DNA of 64,000 nt from Paracoccaceae bacterium (GCA_016124615.1 WGNF01000008.1:124001-188000); one strand, 5' to 3'; shown: positions 1 through 8,910, counted from the stretch's first letter. Made by a program: numbers and translations. The notes: generated by a model from the letters alone, not told the origin.

Positions 1-504
1 GCGCTTGCCGATGCCAGCCGCGAACTGAAAACCCTCCTTGGCACGGACTACCTGATCAAGCCCGACGTTGTCGTGATCCGCGCGGCAGAGCCGGACTCGA
101 ACATCAACCGCAATGCTCTGCTTGTAGATGACACTGTGGCATTGCATACCCCGCTCCGCGCAGCAAACGGCGCCAAGGCAACGCTTCATGCATCGATAAG
201 TTGCAAACTCACGATCCGTTCAGACCGCGTCCAGAACACCCGATCCGAAGCCCTGAACCTGATCAGGAACCGCAAGGGACGCCTGCCCCATATTGCGGCT
301 GTAACGGCGGAGCCGACACCGTCACGAATCGCGGCAATCGCGCTTGGGACGGGCGACATTGATTGCGTGTATCACTTCGCCCTGCCTGAACTTGTGGAAG
401 TCCTGAAAGAACAGGAACGCGAAACGCTGGAACTGGTGGAAACGATGATCGAAGGTCAGCGCCTGCGCGACATTGCCGACCTTCCCCTTGATCTGGTGAT
501 CTGA
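1..504 (+). CDS. NgoMIV-type type II restriction endonuclease, 3' part
   Basis: The frame is open from the first base, so the 5' end lies outside the window; 167 residues are visible. They carry the complete NgoMIV-family catalytic and recognition core. Pro-Asp is at visible residues 21-22 and Ser-Cys-Lys at 67-69, so Asp22 and Lys69 are 47 residues apart, the spacing of D140 and K187 in NgoMIV. Arg73, Asp75, Arg76 and Glu83 fall where NgoMIV has R191, D193, R194 and E201. The spacing comparison uses recalled family residues. The likely role is Mg-dependent cleavage of a CCGG-containing site such as GCCGGC. The partner methyltransferase is not in the window and may lie upstream. I counted 60% GC in bases 121-360, below the flanking genes, which suggests horizontal acquisition. 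The frame contains no internal stop, so the visible part looks intact. Confidence 0.85.
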   Translation, partial: ALADASRELKTLLGTDYLIKPDVVVIRAAEPDSNINRNALLVDDTVALHTPLRAANGAKATLHASISCKLTIRSDRVQNTRSEALNLIRNRKGRLPHIAAVTAEPTPSRIAAIALGTGDIDCVYHFALPELVEVLKEQERETLELVETMIEGQRLRDIADLPLDLVI

Positions 505-577
505 AGCCGGACACCGGAAGGCCCAAGCCCTCCGCGCGGAACGGCCAGGAATATGCACACAGACATTACCATTTTCT

Positions 578-653
<76 letters not shown>

Positions 654-706
654 GCGCTGCGGGCCTTCCTAGCCCGGTCGGGGGCCGGGGCGCAAGGGTG
701 TGTGGC

Positions 707-2200
707 TCAGCGCGTGGCCCAGCAGGTGGCGGGAACGCGGGTCAGCCGCAGCGGCGCCTTCAGGTAGGTCTCGGGCGTGGGCGTCAGGATGGCCAGCGGC
801 GCGGCATCAGAGGCGCAGGCCGGGGCGGCGGTGCCGACGTAGAGCGCGTCGCCGGGCAGTTGGCGCGGCACCGGGTGGGTCATCTCGTAATGGTCGGTGT
901 AGCAGTCCTCGTCGCCACAGTCGGCGGGGGGCGTCGCGTAGAACGGCAGGCCCGCACCGCGGCCGGTGTAGAAGAGGTCGGCGAGCACGCTGCGGTCTTG
1001 CGCCACGATGGCGGTGGCACCGGCCGCCCGGGCGACCGCCAGAATGCGCTGGCTGACCGCCGCGCGGCCAAGGTAGCGCATCAGCAGCGGGCGCCCGTTC
1101 GGGCCGGTCAACGCGGCCGGGGCCAGCGTCGCCAGCGGCAGCACGATGCAGAAGACAGCGTTCAGCACCAGCGTGGCCGCCCCCAGCCGGGGCCGATGGG
1201 CAAGCCAGGCAAAGACCAGCAGCGTCGCGGGCAGCCAGGCGGCGGCGGCCCAGTTGGCATAGGCGTGGTCCAGCAGCGCCTGCACCGAGACCAGCGCAAG
1301 GATCGGCAGCGCGACGACCAGCCACACCCGGTCCGGCCCCGTGCGGCGGCGCCAGTCGAGCGCGAGGCCCACGAAAAGCGGCACCGCCAGCGGCCCGAAG
1401 ATCACCAGTTGGCTGGCCAGAAACGCCGCCAGCGCCGCCGGGCTCAGCCGCAGATCGTCGGGGTCCACGACCCAGCCGATGTTGTCGGCGGTATGGGCAA
1501 AGGTCGGAAACCCGTGCACCGCGTTCCAGATCAGGTTGGGCGACAGCACCAGCAGGCAGGCGGCCAGCGCCACCAGCGCCGCCCGCCACCCCGGCCGTGC
1601 GCCGGGCAGCAGCAGCGCCGCCAGCACCGCGCCGCCGAGGTAGTAGAGCGCGGCATATTTCGCCAGCGCCCCCAGCCCGAGGCTGAGGCCCGCCAGCGCC
1701 GCCAGCGCCGCCCCGTCGCCCGCCAGCACCCGCCGCCAGGCCCAGAGCGACAGCGCGAGGAAGGGAAACATCATCGTGTCGGTGGCGATCAGCAGGCTGC
1801 CGACCGCCACCATCGGCAGCGTGACGAACCCCGCCGCGACCCAGACCGCGGCGCGCCTGCCCGCCGTCTCGGCCGCGATGCGGGCCAGGATCAGCGCGGT
1901 CGCGGCATGAAACAGCGGCGCGGGCAAGCGCACCCAGAACGGCGCATCCGACCCGGCAAGCGTGGTGGTCGCGCGGATCACCCAGCCGATCAGCGGCGGC
2001 TTGGAGTAATAGCCGAACGCAAGCTCGCGCCCCCAAAGCCAGTATTGCGCCTCGTCAACGAAAAGGTCGACCCGGTCGAAAGCCAGCAGCAGAACCCGCA
2101 GCGCGGTGACACCAAGAACGATCAGCAGCGCGGCGGCAAGCCATCCGCGCCGGTCAGACGGCGCGACGCTCGGCACGGATAAGCCAGAGGTTGCGGGCAT
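707..2200 (-). CDS. GT39-family polyprenol-phosphate-sugar glycosyltransferase (ArnT/PMT type)
   Basis: This 497-residue multi-pass membrane protein transfers a sugar from a lipid-phosphate donor on the periplasmic side of the inner membrane. Near the N-terminus, Asp49-Glu50 in VDEAQYWLW is the conserved acidic pair of GT39 enzymes, followed by YYSKPPLIGW (64-73). About ten hydrophobic segments follow and then a soluble periplasmic C-terminal part with Cys residues. The ATG at 2200 overlaps the upstream small gene by 47 bases; a GTG at codon 9 is an alternative. It is the last gene of a three-gene operon with a GT2 donor synthase and a LAB_N protein, the arrangement of an ArnC/ArnT-like pathway. 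The acceptor (lipid A, glycan or protein) cannot be read from sequence. Confidence 0.85.
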   Translation of the reverse strand: MPATSGLSVPSVAPSDRRGWLAAALLIVLGVTALRVLLLAFDRVDLFVDEAQYWLWGRELAFGYYSKPPLIGWVIRATTTLAGSDAPFWVRLPAPLFHAATALILARIAAETAGRRAAVWVAAGFVTLPMVAVGSLLIATDTMMFPFLALSLWAWRRVLAGDGAALAALAGLSLGLGALAKYAALYYLGGAVLAALLLPGARPGWRAALVALAACLLVLSPNLIWNAVHGFPTFAHTADNIGWVVDPDDLRLSPAALAAFLASQLVIFGPLAVPLFVGLALDWRRRTGPDRVWLVVALPILALVSVQALLDHAYANWAAAAWLPATLLVFAWLAHRPRLGAATLVLNAVFCIVLPLATLAPAALTGPNGRPLLMRYLGRAAVSQRILAVARAAGATAIVAQDRSVLADLFYTGRGAGLPFYATPPADCGDEDCYTDHYEMTHPVPRQLPGDALYVGTAAPACASDAAPLAILTPTPETYLKAPLRLTRVPATCWATR

Positions 2201-2459
2201 AGATCACCACGCCGAAGGTTTGCCCGAGGGTGAAGACAAGATCGCCCCGGTGGATCGCATAGGCCAGCAGGATGAGCGCCCCGCCGATCGAGAAATACCA
2301 GAACGCGACCGGCATCACCGACCGCCGCGCCTTTTCCGACGCCAGCCATTGCACAACGAACCGCCCGGTGAACAGCAATTGCCCCAGCAGCCCGACCGCG
2401 ACCCAGATCACGTCGCCCAGCGTATCGAGGTCAAAGAGCTTCATCAGCGCGTCATGCAC
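2154..2459 (-). CDS. LAB_N small membrane protein (lipid-A-disaccharide synthase N-terminal domain-like)
   Basis: A 101-residue protein with three hydrophobic segments and the LAB_N signature region around GQLLFTGRFVVQWLASE and FWYFSIGG. Such proteins resemble the N-terminal extension of some LpxB enzymes and the small multidrug-resistance fold, and are often found beside GT2/GT39 pairs, where they may help move the lipid-linked sugar across the membrane; that role is inference. The start is GTG at 2459, overlapping the GT2 stop by 8 bases; ATG at 2444 is the alternative. It overlaps the GT39 gene by 47 bases, so the three genes are translationally coupled. Confidence 0.8.
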   Translation of the reverse strand: MHDALMKLFDLDTLGDVIWVAVGLLGQLLFTGRFVVQWLASEKARRSVMPVAFWYFSIGGALILLAYAIHRGDLVFTLGQTFGVVIYARNLWLIRAERRAV

Positions 2460-3201
2460 GGGGCGGTTCCTTCGCGGCGGGTTGGAGTTCGGTGGCGCGC
2501 GCCTTCTTGCGCCGCCGGATCAGCCAGGCAACCCCGGCCAGATCGGCAACGCCCACCAGCGCGCGCTGGAAATTGGTGTATTTCGATTGGCCCGTGCTGC
2601 GTTCCAGATGCGCCACGTCGACCAGCACGATCTCCCACCCGTCGCGGCGCGCCAGCGCGGGCAGGTAGCGGTGCATGTGATCAAAGTAGGGAAACGCGAG
2701 GAAGGCATCGCGGCGAAAGCCCTTGAGGCCGCAGCCGGTATCGCGCGTGCCATCGGCCAGCACCCAGGCCCGCAGCCGGTTGGCAAAGCGCGAGGCGAGC
2801 CGTTTTGACAGCGTATCCCGCCGCTTCACCCGCTGCCCCGCCACCAGCCCGATACGGCCGGTCTGGTCGGCCAGAAGCGGCCGCCAGAGCTTCGGCAGCT
2901 CTTCCGGCGGGTTCTGGCCGTCGCCGTCCAGCGTGCAGATGATCGCCGCCTCGGCCGCCTGCACGCCGGAATGCACCGCCGCGCTTTGCCCGCCCGCTTT
3001 GGGGTGGTGCAGCACGCGCAGCTGCGGCACCTCGTCCTGCAAGTCCTGCAACCGCGCGTCGGTGCCGTCGCTCGACCCGTCATCGACGGCGATGATCTCG
3101 AAATCGGGCAGCTCCGCGCAAACCCGCGCGATCGCGCGGACCAGCGGCCCGGCGGCCTCTGCCTCGTTGTGCATGGGTATGACGACCGCGACCGTTTTCA
3201 C
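2452..3201 (-). CDS. GT2-family polyprenyl-phosphate glycosyltransferase
   Basis: A 249-residue cytosolic GT-A enzyme expected to make the polyprenyl-phosphate sugar used by the GT39 gene downstream. It has the family motifs in order: the N-terminal VVIPMHNE, the nucleotide-binding DDGSSDGT (40-47) and the metal-binding LDGDGQNPPE (91-100), followed by a helical C-terminal region and a basic tail. It resembles ArnC/DPM1 enzymes but lacks the two C-terminal membrane helices of ArnC. It is the first gene of the operon; the start is ATG at 3201. The transferred sugar is unknown. Confidence 0.88.
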   Translation of the reverse strand: MKTVAVVIPMHNEAEAAGPLVRAIARVCAELPDFEIIAVDDGSSDGTDARLQDLQDEVPQLRVLHHPKAGGQSAAVHSGVQAAEAAIICTLDGDGQNPPEELPKLWRPLLADQTGRIGLVAGQRVKRRDTLSKRLASRFANRLRAWVLADGTRDTGCGLKGFRRDAFLAFPYFDHMHRYLPALARRDGWEIVLVDVAHLERSTGQSKYTNFQRALVGVADLAGVAWLIRRRKKARATELQPAAKEPPRA

Positions 3202-3363
3202 CGTAGCCCCGAGAAATACGACCCCAACTGTCGCGGGGCATCTGAACTGAACAGTTTAGGGATCGCCTCCGGAAGTGTCAACCGAGCCTGCCTCAGCAGG
3301 GCGGTGGCTGCAAGACCGGGCGGAACCACCTGAGCGGCCGCCCACCGTTGCGTAAAATGACAA

Positions 3364-3389
3364 CGGGCGAAGGCCGTGGCCCTCGCCCG
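3364..3389 (-). terminator. Rho-independent terminator after the outer-membrane protein gene
   Basis: On the minus strand a GC-rich hairpin (CGGGCGAGGGCC / GCCTTCGCCCG, short ACG loop) is followed at once by TTGTCATTTT. It lies 25 bases past the stop at 3414. The remaining 160 bases up to 3202 are the upstream region of the GT2 operon and show no gene. Confidence 0.75.
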
Positions 3390-3413
3390 CACAGTCGTTC
3401 GTCTGCCGTCCGG

Positions 3414-4091
3414 TCAGAATCGATAGGTCGCGCCGAACAGGATCGACTCGGAATAGATGTTGTTGTGCTCGTACCAGCCCGGATCCGTGTTGGCCGTCAG
3501 GTCGGTCGCGCGTGCGAAGCGGGTATAGCGGAACTCCAGACGCCCCGACCACTTCGCGTTGAAGGCATGCTCGATGCCAACGCCCGCGGTCAGGCCCGCC
3601 CGGGTGTGCGAGAAACTGTCCTCGGTGGGGCCGACATCGTAGTAATGCGTCGTGATCCGGCCCAGCGCGAAACCGGCGGTGGCATAGAGCAGGTTGTCAC
3701 CAAGCGCATAGCCGATCCGGCCGCGCAGCGAGGCGACAACGGGAACCCGCGCCTTCATGTCGGTGCCAAACGGCCAGGCGGCATTGTCGCCCCCGGTGGC
3801 CCCGAACGAAAGGTCCGCTTCGGCGCCGTAGACCATCGCGCCCTGCTGCACGTTGTAGCCGCCGTAGGCTGCCAGCATCCCGCCGCGCAGGTTGAAATGG
3901 GTGTTGTAGTCCTGAGTGCCGCTCCCGACGCTGTTGTCTTGAATGTGGTCGCGGGCAAAGGCACCGCCGAAACCGCCACCGGCGTAGTAGCCCGACCAAT
4001 TCACCATCGGCGCCGGTGTGACGGCGCCCGCCATGTTCGCTGCGGTCAGCAGTGCCGCCGCGGCAATTCCCGAAATGAATGCACTTTTCAT
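3414..4091 (-). CDS. Outer-membrane beta-barrel protein (Omp25/OmpA-like barrel family)
   Basis: A 225-residue precursor with a Sec signal peptide (residues 1-23, ending AGA). The mature part shows alternating aromatic and polar strands, starting with NWSGYYAGGGFGGAF and including GGYNVQQGAMVYGAE and SLRGRIGYALGDNLLYATAG, and the last residue is Phe preceded by ATYR, the standard sorting signal for barrel insertion by Bam. This is the small eight-strand barrel type common in Rhizobiales and Rhodobacterales; its function is structural or unknown. It stands alone, with its own terminator. The start is ATG at 4091 with GAGGGAACC upstream. Confidence 0.85.
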   Translation of the reverse strand: MKSAFISGIAAAALLTAANMAGAVTPAPMVNWSGYYAGGGFGGAFARDHIQDNSVGSGTQDYNTHFNLRGGMLAAYGGYNVQQGAMVYGAEADLSFGATGGDNAAWPFGTDMKARVPVVASLRGRIGYALGDNLLYATAGFALGRITTHYYDVGPTEDSFSHTRAGLTAGVGIEHAFNAKWSGRLEFRYTRFARATDLTANTDPGWYEHNNIYSESILFGATYRF

Positions 4092-4161
4092 AGTTGGTTC
4101 CCTCGCATGAAAAAGCTCAACGCAAGCCTTGCGACTGGGTCAACTATAACTTCCCCGTGAT

Positions 4162-4175
4162 AAATTGCAAATTGC
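4162..4175 (-). promoter_or_regulatory. AAATTGC heptamer repeat upstream of the outer-membrane protein gene
   Basis: Two adjacent copies of AAATTGC occur on the plus strand. On the transcribed strand they read TTGCAATTTGCAA, about 75-88 bases before the start at 4091. The half-symmetric TTGCAA repeat resembles operators of the Fur superfamily, but no metal-linked gene is next to it, so the assignment is weak. Confidence 0.3.
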
Positions 4176-4197
4176 AACGGCCCCGCCGACACCTCTG

Positions 4198-4242
4198 AGC
4201 CGCCTGCGCTGCGCCAAAGGGGCGATTTTGCCACAGGCGGCT
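4198..4242. other. Nested stem-loop between the outer-membrane protein gene and tRNA-Val(CAC)
   Basis: A perfect 9-base outer stem (AGCCGCCTG at 4198-4206, CAGGCGGCT at 4234-4242) encloses a small inner hairpin (CGCC, AAAGG, GGCG). The remainder of the 299-base gap from 4092 to 4390 holds the outer-membrane gene's upstream region and no other recognisable gene. It could be a processing or termination structure for the tRNA transcript, which reads toward it. Confidence 0.35.
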
Positions 4243-4390
4243 TGGGTTCAGGCTTGCCGCACGCCTAACTTTTAAGCGGTTGCGCCTGCGAATGTCAGCC
4301 CGACGCCGGACGTCGTTGGCGCAACGAAGCCCCGGCGGCTGAACAGGGGCAGCGCGCGTTGCCGCGCGGGGCTTGGTCAAGCGGAGGGAA

Positions 4391-4465
4391 TGGTGGGTGA
4401 TAAGGGATTTGAACCCCTGACATCTTCGATGTGAACGAAGCGCTCTACCACTGAGCTAATCACCC
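4391..4465 (-). tRNA. tRNA-Val (anticodon CAC)
   Basis: The reverse strand gives a cloverleaf with acceptor stem GGGTGAT/ATCACCC, anticodon stem CTTCG/CGAAG around TTCACAT (anticodon CAC), T-loop TTCAAAT, discriminator A and encoded CCA. It differs at only a few positions from the tRNA-Val(TAC) at 578-653 and has one base fewer in the D loop. Confidence 0.97.
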
Positions 4466-4484
4466 GTCGGCGGGGGTATTAGCC

Positions 4485-4886
4485 TCAGTCGTCGGCGTCT
4501 GCAAGGGGGGCGCCCACGCTTTCCTCACCGCTTTCCTGCCCGGCTCCGGCGCGGCGCAGCTTGACGATCAGCACTTCGCCCGAGACCAGATCGCGCTGCC
4601 GGTTCACCTTGGCCTTGCCCAGCGGCGGCAGGTTCAGCTCGTCCCCGCGCGTCAGCGCCAGGCCAAGCTCTTCCAGCACGGCGTCGATGATCTCGCGCGC
4701 CTCTTTCTTCTTGGTATCGGTCCGCTTCAGCACGCGGTCGACCAGATCCTTCTTGCGCATCACCGTCGCGGCGACGGTGTTTTCGGCGTCGCTGGCCTCG
4801 ACTTCCGCCAGGGGCGCAAGCACGGCCAGATCGCCCTCGGGCTCCGACGCGACGACGGCCTTGGATGCCGATGATTTCTTTGCCAT
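4485..4886 (-). CDS. HU/IHF-family DNA-binding protein variant
   Basis: A 133-residue protein whose middle (about 43-112) matches the HU/IHF fold: an N-terminal helical pair (MRKKDLVDRVLKRTDTKKKE onward), the turn LTRGDELNLPPLGK and a final strand. Compared with normal HU (about 90 residues) it has an acidic, Ala-rich N-terminal extension of about 40 residues and an acidic C-terminal tail. The DNA-binding beta arm is short, reading GKAKVNRQRD where HU has a long Arg/Pro/Asn-rich arm. It probably binds DNA as a dimer, but without the usual sharp bending arm; that is inference. It sits alone between tRNA-Val(CAC) and lon. Confidence 0.75.
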   Translation of the reverse strand: MAKKSSASKAVVASEPEGDLAVLAPLAEVEASDAENTVAATVMRKKDLVDRVLKRTDTKKKEAREIIDAVLEELGLALTRGDELNLPPLGKAKVNRQRDLVSGEVLIVKLRRAGAGQESGEESVGAPLADADD

Positions 4887-5043
4887 TCCCTGTGTCCTTC
4901 CCGGGATTTCTGCCTCGTCGCGACTATACGCCTTCGCCCGTCGCGCGGCTACAGAGCTGCGAGGGTCGCGCCTGCCGCGATGCGAAAATGACGCGGGATC
5001 ACATGGCCGTCGAATCAGGTGGCAACCGCCCTGCGAAATGCGA

Positions 5044-5073
5044 ACAGGCGCGCCCGTTGCGGGGCGCGCCTGT
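5044..5073 (-). terminator. Terminator hairpin after lon
   Basis: An 11-base perfect stem (ACAGGCGCGCC and its complement) with an 8-base loop lies 22 bases after the lon stop. On the transcribed strand it is followed by TTCGCATTT, a moderate T-rich tail. Nothing else is visible between 4887 and 5094. Confidence 0.65.
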
Positions 5074-5094
5074 CCTGTTCTCGGGCCGGGTGGC

Positions 5095-7503
5095 TTAGTG
5101 CGCGGTTTGCGCCGCGGCCTCTCCCGCCGGTCGCAGCGCGGCCTTGGCGGCGGCTTCCTCGGCGGCCTCGTCCCATTCGATGGACTCGGGCATCCGCACC
5201 AGCGCCGTCTTCAGCACCTCGCGAACATGCGACACCGGGATGATCGTCAGCCCCGATTTCACGTTGTCCGGAATCTCCGGCAGGTCCTTGGCGTTCTCCT
5301 CGGGGATCAGGACCGTGGTGATGCCGCCGCGATGCGCCGCCATCAGCTTTTCCTTCAACCCACCGATCGGCAGCACGTTGCCGCGCAGCGTCACCTCGCC
5401 GGTCATGGCGATGTCCTTGCGCACCGGGATGCCGGTCAGCACCGAGACGATGGAGGTCACCATCGCCACGCCCGCCGACGGCCCGTCCTTCGGGGTCGCC
5501 CCTTCGGGAACGTGAACGTGGATATCCACCGTCTCGAACTTGGTCGGCTTGATGCCCAGTTCCGGCGCGATCGAGCGCACGAAGCTGGAGGCCGCCTCGA
5601 TCGATTCCTTCATCACGTCGCCCAGCTTGCCGGTGGTCTTCATCCGCCCCTTGCCGGGCAGTTTCAGCGCCTCAATCGACAGAAGCTCGCCACCCACCGA
5701 GGTCCAGGCCAGCCCGGTGACGACACCGATCTGATCCTCTTTCTCGGCGAGGCCATAGCGGAACCGCTTCACCCCAAGGAATTCCTCAAGGTTATCCGGG
5801 GTTACCGTAACGCTCTTCACCTTGCCCTTGACGATCTCGGTCACCGCCTTGCGCGCCAGCTTGGCAATCTCGCGCTCAAGGTTCCGCACCCCGGCCTCAC
5901 GGGTGTAGGTGCGGATGATCTCCATCAGCGCGGCATCGGTCACGCTGAACTCGCCCTTCTTCAGGCCGTGGCCCTTCACCTGCTTGTCCAGCAGGTGCTG
6001 CCGGGCAATCTCGCGCTTCTCGTCTTCGGTGTAGCCGGCCAGCGGGATGATCTCCATCCGGTCGAGCAGAGGCGAGGGCATGTTGTAGGAGTTCGCCGTG
6101 GTGATGAACATCACGTTCGACAGATCGTATTCCACCTCAAGATAGTGGTCGGCAAAGGTCGCGTTCTGTTCCGGGTCCAGCACCTCAAGCATCGCCGAGG
6201 CCGGGTCGCCGCGGAAATCCTGCCCCATCTTGTCGATTTCATCGAGCAGGATCAGCGGGTTGGTGGTCTTGGCCTTCTTCATCGCCTGGATGATCTTCCC
6301 GGGCATGGAGCCGATATAGGTGCGCCGGTGGCCGCGAATTTCCGACTCGTCCCTGACACCGCCGAGCGAGATGCGGATGAACTCACGCCCCGTGGCCTTC
6401 GCCACCGACCGGCCCAGCGAAGTCTTGCCCACGCCGGGTGGGCCGACGAGGCAAAGGATCGGGCCCTTCATCTTGGCCGACCGCGCCTGCACCGCGAGGT
6501 ACTCGACGATGCGTTCCTTCACCTTTTCCAGACCGTAGTGATCGGCGTCGAGGATCTCTTGCGCCTTGCCCAGATCCTTCTTGACGCGGGACTTCACGCC
6601 CCACGGGATCGACAGCATCCACTCCAGATAGTTGCGCACCACGGTGGCTTCGGCCGACATCGGCGACATCGCCTTCAGCTTCTTCACCTCGGCGTCGGCC
6701 TTTTCGCGCGCTTCCTTGGAAAGTGCGGTCTTGGCGATCCGCGCTTCCAGTTCGGCAACCTCGTTCTGGCCTTCCTCGCCGTCGCCGAGTTCCTTCTGAA
6801 TGGCCTTCATCTGCTCATTCAGATAGTACTCGCGCTGGGTCCGCTCCATCTGGCTTTTCACGCGGGTCTTGATCTTCTTCTCGACCTGCAGCACCGACAT
6901 TTCGCCCTGCATCAGGCCATAGATCTTCTCCAGCCGTTCCGCCACGTCGAGCGTTTCCAGCAGGTCCTGCTTCTGCGCCACCTCGATGCCCAGATGCCCG
7001 GCGACAAGGTCGGCCAGCTTGTTGGCCTCGCGCGTGTCGGCCACCGCCGACAGGGCCTCCTCGGGGATGTTCTTCTTGATCTTGGCGTAACGCTCGAATT
7101 CTTCCCCGACCGAGCGGACAAGCGCGGTCACGGCGGTCTTTTCGCCCGGCGTTTCGGTCAACAGTTCGGCCCGCGCCTCGAAGAACGAGTCGTTGTGCAG
7201 GTATTCGGCGATGTGCACGCGGGCGCGGCCTTCGACCAGCACCTTCACGGTGCCATCGGGCAGCTTCAAGAGTTGCAGCACATTGGCGATCACACCGGTG
7301 GGATAGATGCCATCGGTATCCGGGTCATCGACCGAAGGGTCGATCTGCGACGACAGCAGGATCTGTTTGTCGTCACTCATCACTTCTTCCAAGGCCCGCA
7401 CCGACTTCTCGCGGCCGACAAAAAGCGGCACGATCATGTGCGGGAACACCACGATGTCGCGCAGCGGCAACACCGGGTAGCTGGAGGCAAGAGACTCTTT
7501 CAT
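5095..7503 (-). CDS. lon: ATP-dependent protease Lon
   Basis: An 802-residue soluble homohexameric AAA+ protease that degrades misfolded and short-lived regulatory proteins. The N-terminal substrate domain starts at [12 protein letters not shown], the coiled linker runs to about 300, and the AAA+ module has Walker A GPPGVGKT (about 354-361) and a Walker B ending LLDEIDKM. The C-terminal serine protease domain has the catalytic Ser in DGPSAG (about 677) and the catalytic Lys in [10 protein letters not shown] (about 720). Length and order are those of classical Lon. The start is ATG at 7503. A heat-shock-type promoter is about 80 bases upstream and a hairpin follows the stop, so it is probably transcribed alone. 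Confidence 0.98.
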   Translation of the reverse strand: MKESLASSYPVLPLRDIVVFPHMIVPLFVGREKSVRALEEVMSDDKQILLSSQIDPSVDDPDTDGIYPTGVIANVLQLLKLPDGTVKVLVEGRARVHIAEYLHNDSFFEARAELLTETPGEKTAVTALVRSVGEEFERYAKIKKNIPEEALSAVADTREANKLADLVAGHLGIEVAQKQDLLETLDVAERLEKIYGLMQGEMSVLQVEKKIKTRVKSQMERTQREYYLNEQMKAIQKELGDGEEGQNEVAELEARIAKTALSKEAREKADAEVKKLKAMSPMSAEATVVRNYLEWMLSIPWGVKSRVKKDLGKAQEILDADHYGLEKVKERIVEYLAVQARSAKMKGPILCLVGPPGVGKTSLGRSVAKATGREFIRISLGGVRDESEIRGHRRTYIGSMPGKIIQAMKKAKTTNPLILLDEIDKMGQDFRGDPASAMLEVLDPEQNATFADHYLEVEYDLSNVMFITTANSYNMPSPLLDRMEIIPLAGYTEDEKREIARQHLLDKQVKGHGLKKGEFSVTDAALMEIIRTYTREAGVRNLEREIAKLARKAVTEIVKGKVKSVTVTPDNLEEFLGVKRFRYGLAEKEDQIGVVTGLAWTSVGGELLSIEALKLPGKGRMKTTGKLGDVMKESIEAASSFVRSIAPELGIKPTKFETVDIHVHVPEGATPKDGPSAGVAMVTSIVSVLTGIPVRKDIAMTGEVTLRGNVLPIGGLKEKLMAAHRGGITTVLIPEENAKDLPEIPDNVKSGLTIIPVSHVREVLKTALVRMPESIEWDEAAEEAAAKAALRPAGEAAAQTAH

Positions 7504-7579
7504 GCGCGTTCCTTTCTCGGCAGAAGGGCGCTGGCCCCGACAGTCGGCAGCACTCCACCCTCCCCTTCATCGCCACAAT

Positions 7580-7608
7580 ATCTGGGGTAAGCTTGCGTGG
7601 CTTTCAAC
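7580..7608 (-). promoter_or_regulatory. Predicted RpoH (sigma-32) promoter of lon
   Basis: On the minus strand GTTGAAA (7608-7602) is followed after exactly 14 bases by CCCCAGAT (7587-7580), close to the sigma-32 pattern CTTGAAA-N11-16-CCCCATnT. It is 77 bases before the lon start, and lon is a classic heat-shock gene. Confidence 0.6.
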
Positions 7609-7678
7609 CACACTGGTTCACGGCTTTGTCACAGAATGCCGTGCCCGTCCGGCGGGGGCAAGCAGGATCGCCGCCGCC

Positions 7679-8287
7679 TCAGATCAGCCCGGCGCCAGAG
7701 GCCAGCGACACCGCATGGCTGCCGTTGCGCGCGCCCAGCTTCAGGCGGGCGTTCTTCAGCCGCTGCTTCACCGCGCCCTCGGTAATGCCCAGCAGCGTCG
7801 CCGCCTCGCGCAGTTTCAGCCCGTCGCGGACCATGCGCAGCACCTCCAGCTCGGCCCGGGTCAGGTTCGACGGCGCCACCATCGAATCGTGCAGGCTCTG
7901 CACCCCGGTGTGCAGCCGCCCGACCTCGGCATCGGTGAATTCGCGGTCGGCGCGGGCAAAGGTGCCATAGCTGCGCTGCCCATCCTGCCCGCCGTCGGTG
8001 CAGGCGATGGCCGCGCCGAATTTCAGCCCGTAACTGCGCGCCAGCGCCAGCACGCCGCGCGGATCGGCGCCGGTGATCGCGCTCCATCGGGTGGCGCCGG
8101 TGTGGTTATAGACCCAGCGCACCACCGGATCGTCCAGCATCAGGCCGTTGTGGGTGTAGTACTCCACCCACGGCACCGGTAGCCGGTTGTACTCGGCCAG
8201 CGGAAAGGCAAATCCCACCCGCACCGCGACGTAGAAGCCAGCCGTGGCAAGTTCGGAGAACGCAATGATGTCCGACGGTTGCCGCAT
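7679..8287 (-). CDS. LuxR-family transcriptional regulator (autoinducer-binding domain plus HTH)
   Basis: A 202-residue regulator from the preferred ATG at 8287 (frame-compatible longer starts exist at 8341 and GTG 8365). The N-terminal domain has the ligand-pocket residues of acyl-homoserine-lactone receptors: W and YY in WVEYYTHNG, Asp-Pro in LDDPVVRW, and a second Trp in TRWSAI. The C-terminal LuxR HTH runs from LTRAELEVLRMVRDG through LGITEGAVKQRLKNAR. No luxI-type synthase is in the window, so it is a solo receptor here. It is divergent from a paralogue that lacks the HTH; the 113-base gap probably holds both promoters. The ligand could be an AHL or another acyl signal. Confidence 0.85.
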   Translation of the reverse strand: MRQPSDIIAFSELATAGFYVAVRVGFAFPLAEYNRLPVPWVEYYTHNGLMLDDPVVRWVYNHTGATRWSAITGADPRGVLALARSYGLKFGAAIACTDGGQDGQRSYGTFARADREFTDAEVGRLHTGVQSLHDSMVAPSNLTRAELEVLRMVRDGLKLREAATLLGITEGAVKQRLKNARLKLGARNGSHAVSLASGAGLI

Positions 8288-8400
8288 CGCCCTCGGCGCT
8301 CCTCGCGGGGTTGAAGTGGCCCGGCCTTTCGCCGCATACATGAGGCATATTCCGTCATTTGTCACGAAAACGTCAGAGAAAAAGGAACGGGGCCCGCAGA

Positions 8401-8894
8401 TGGACCGGCTGGCGCGGATAAGTGAGGTGCTGGCGCCGCTGCGGGCGGCCTATCCGGCCGGATTCGCGATCGCGCTGCACTTCAACTACGCCGCGCCGAA
8501 GTACCTTTTTCAGTCCTATCGCACCGACTGGATGGACATCTACTCGCGTGAGGGGCTGGTGCTGCACGATCCCACGGTGCGCTGGGGTCTGGCCCACACC
8601 GGCTCCGTGCGCTGGAGCGCGCTGGACCCCGGTGACGAGGCCGGGGTGATGGCCCGTGCCGCCGAACACGGGATGCGCTTTGGCGTTGCCCTCGCGCTCG
8701 ACACCAATGGCTCGCGCAGCGTGGCCAATTTCGCCCGCCCCGACCACGAGGTCAGCGCGCCCGAGATCGCGCGACTTGGCGACGATCTGGCGATCTTGCA
8801 CGGGCTGACCGCCACGCTGGAAACGGTCACGCCGCAGTTTCACGACTCGCTGCGGCGAATGTCGATCCACCTGACGCGGGGGCCGAAAGGCTAG
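8401..8894 (+). CDS. Stand-alone autoinducer-binding-domain protein (LuxR paralogue without HTH)
   Basis: A 164-residue protein starting at ATG 8401 after AAGGAAC. It aligns along the ligand domain of the divergent LuxR gene, sharing HDPTVRW/DDPVVRW, HTGxxRWSA, RFG/KFG and FAR. Trp and Tyr in WMDIYSREG and the Asp-Pro pair are conserved, so a ligand pocket is likely. The protein ends just after that domain (RRMSIHLTRGPKG), so there is no DNA-binding helix-turn-helix. The stop is intrinsic: the sequence passes straight into the tgt 3' end with no HTH remnant. Possible roles, by inference, are forming an inactive heterodimer with its neighbour or acting as a signal sink. Confidence 0.8.
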
Positions 8895-8910
8895 CCCCCC
8901 GCGGGCCATC

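Noticed and set aside
4561..7590. Long open frame on the plus strand opposite lon
   Set aside because: It is the complement of a complete, motif-verified Lon gene and has low-complexity composition.
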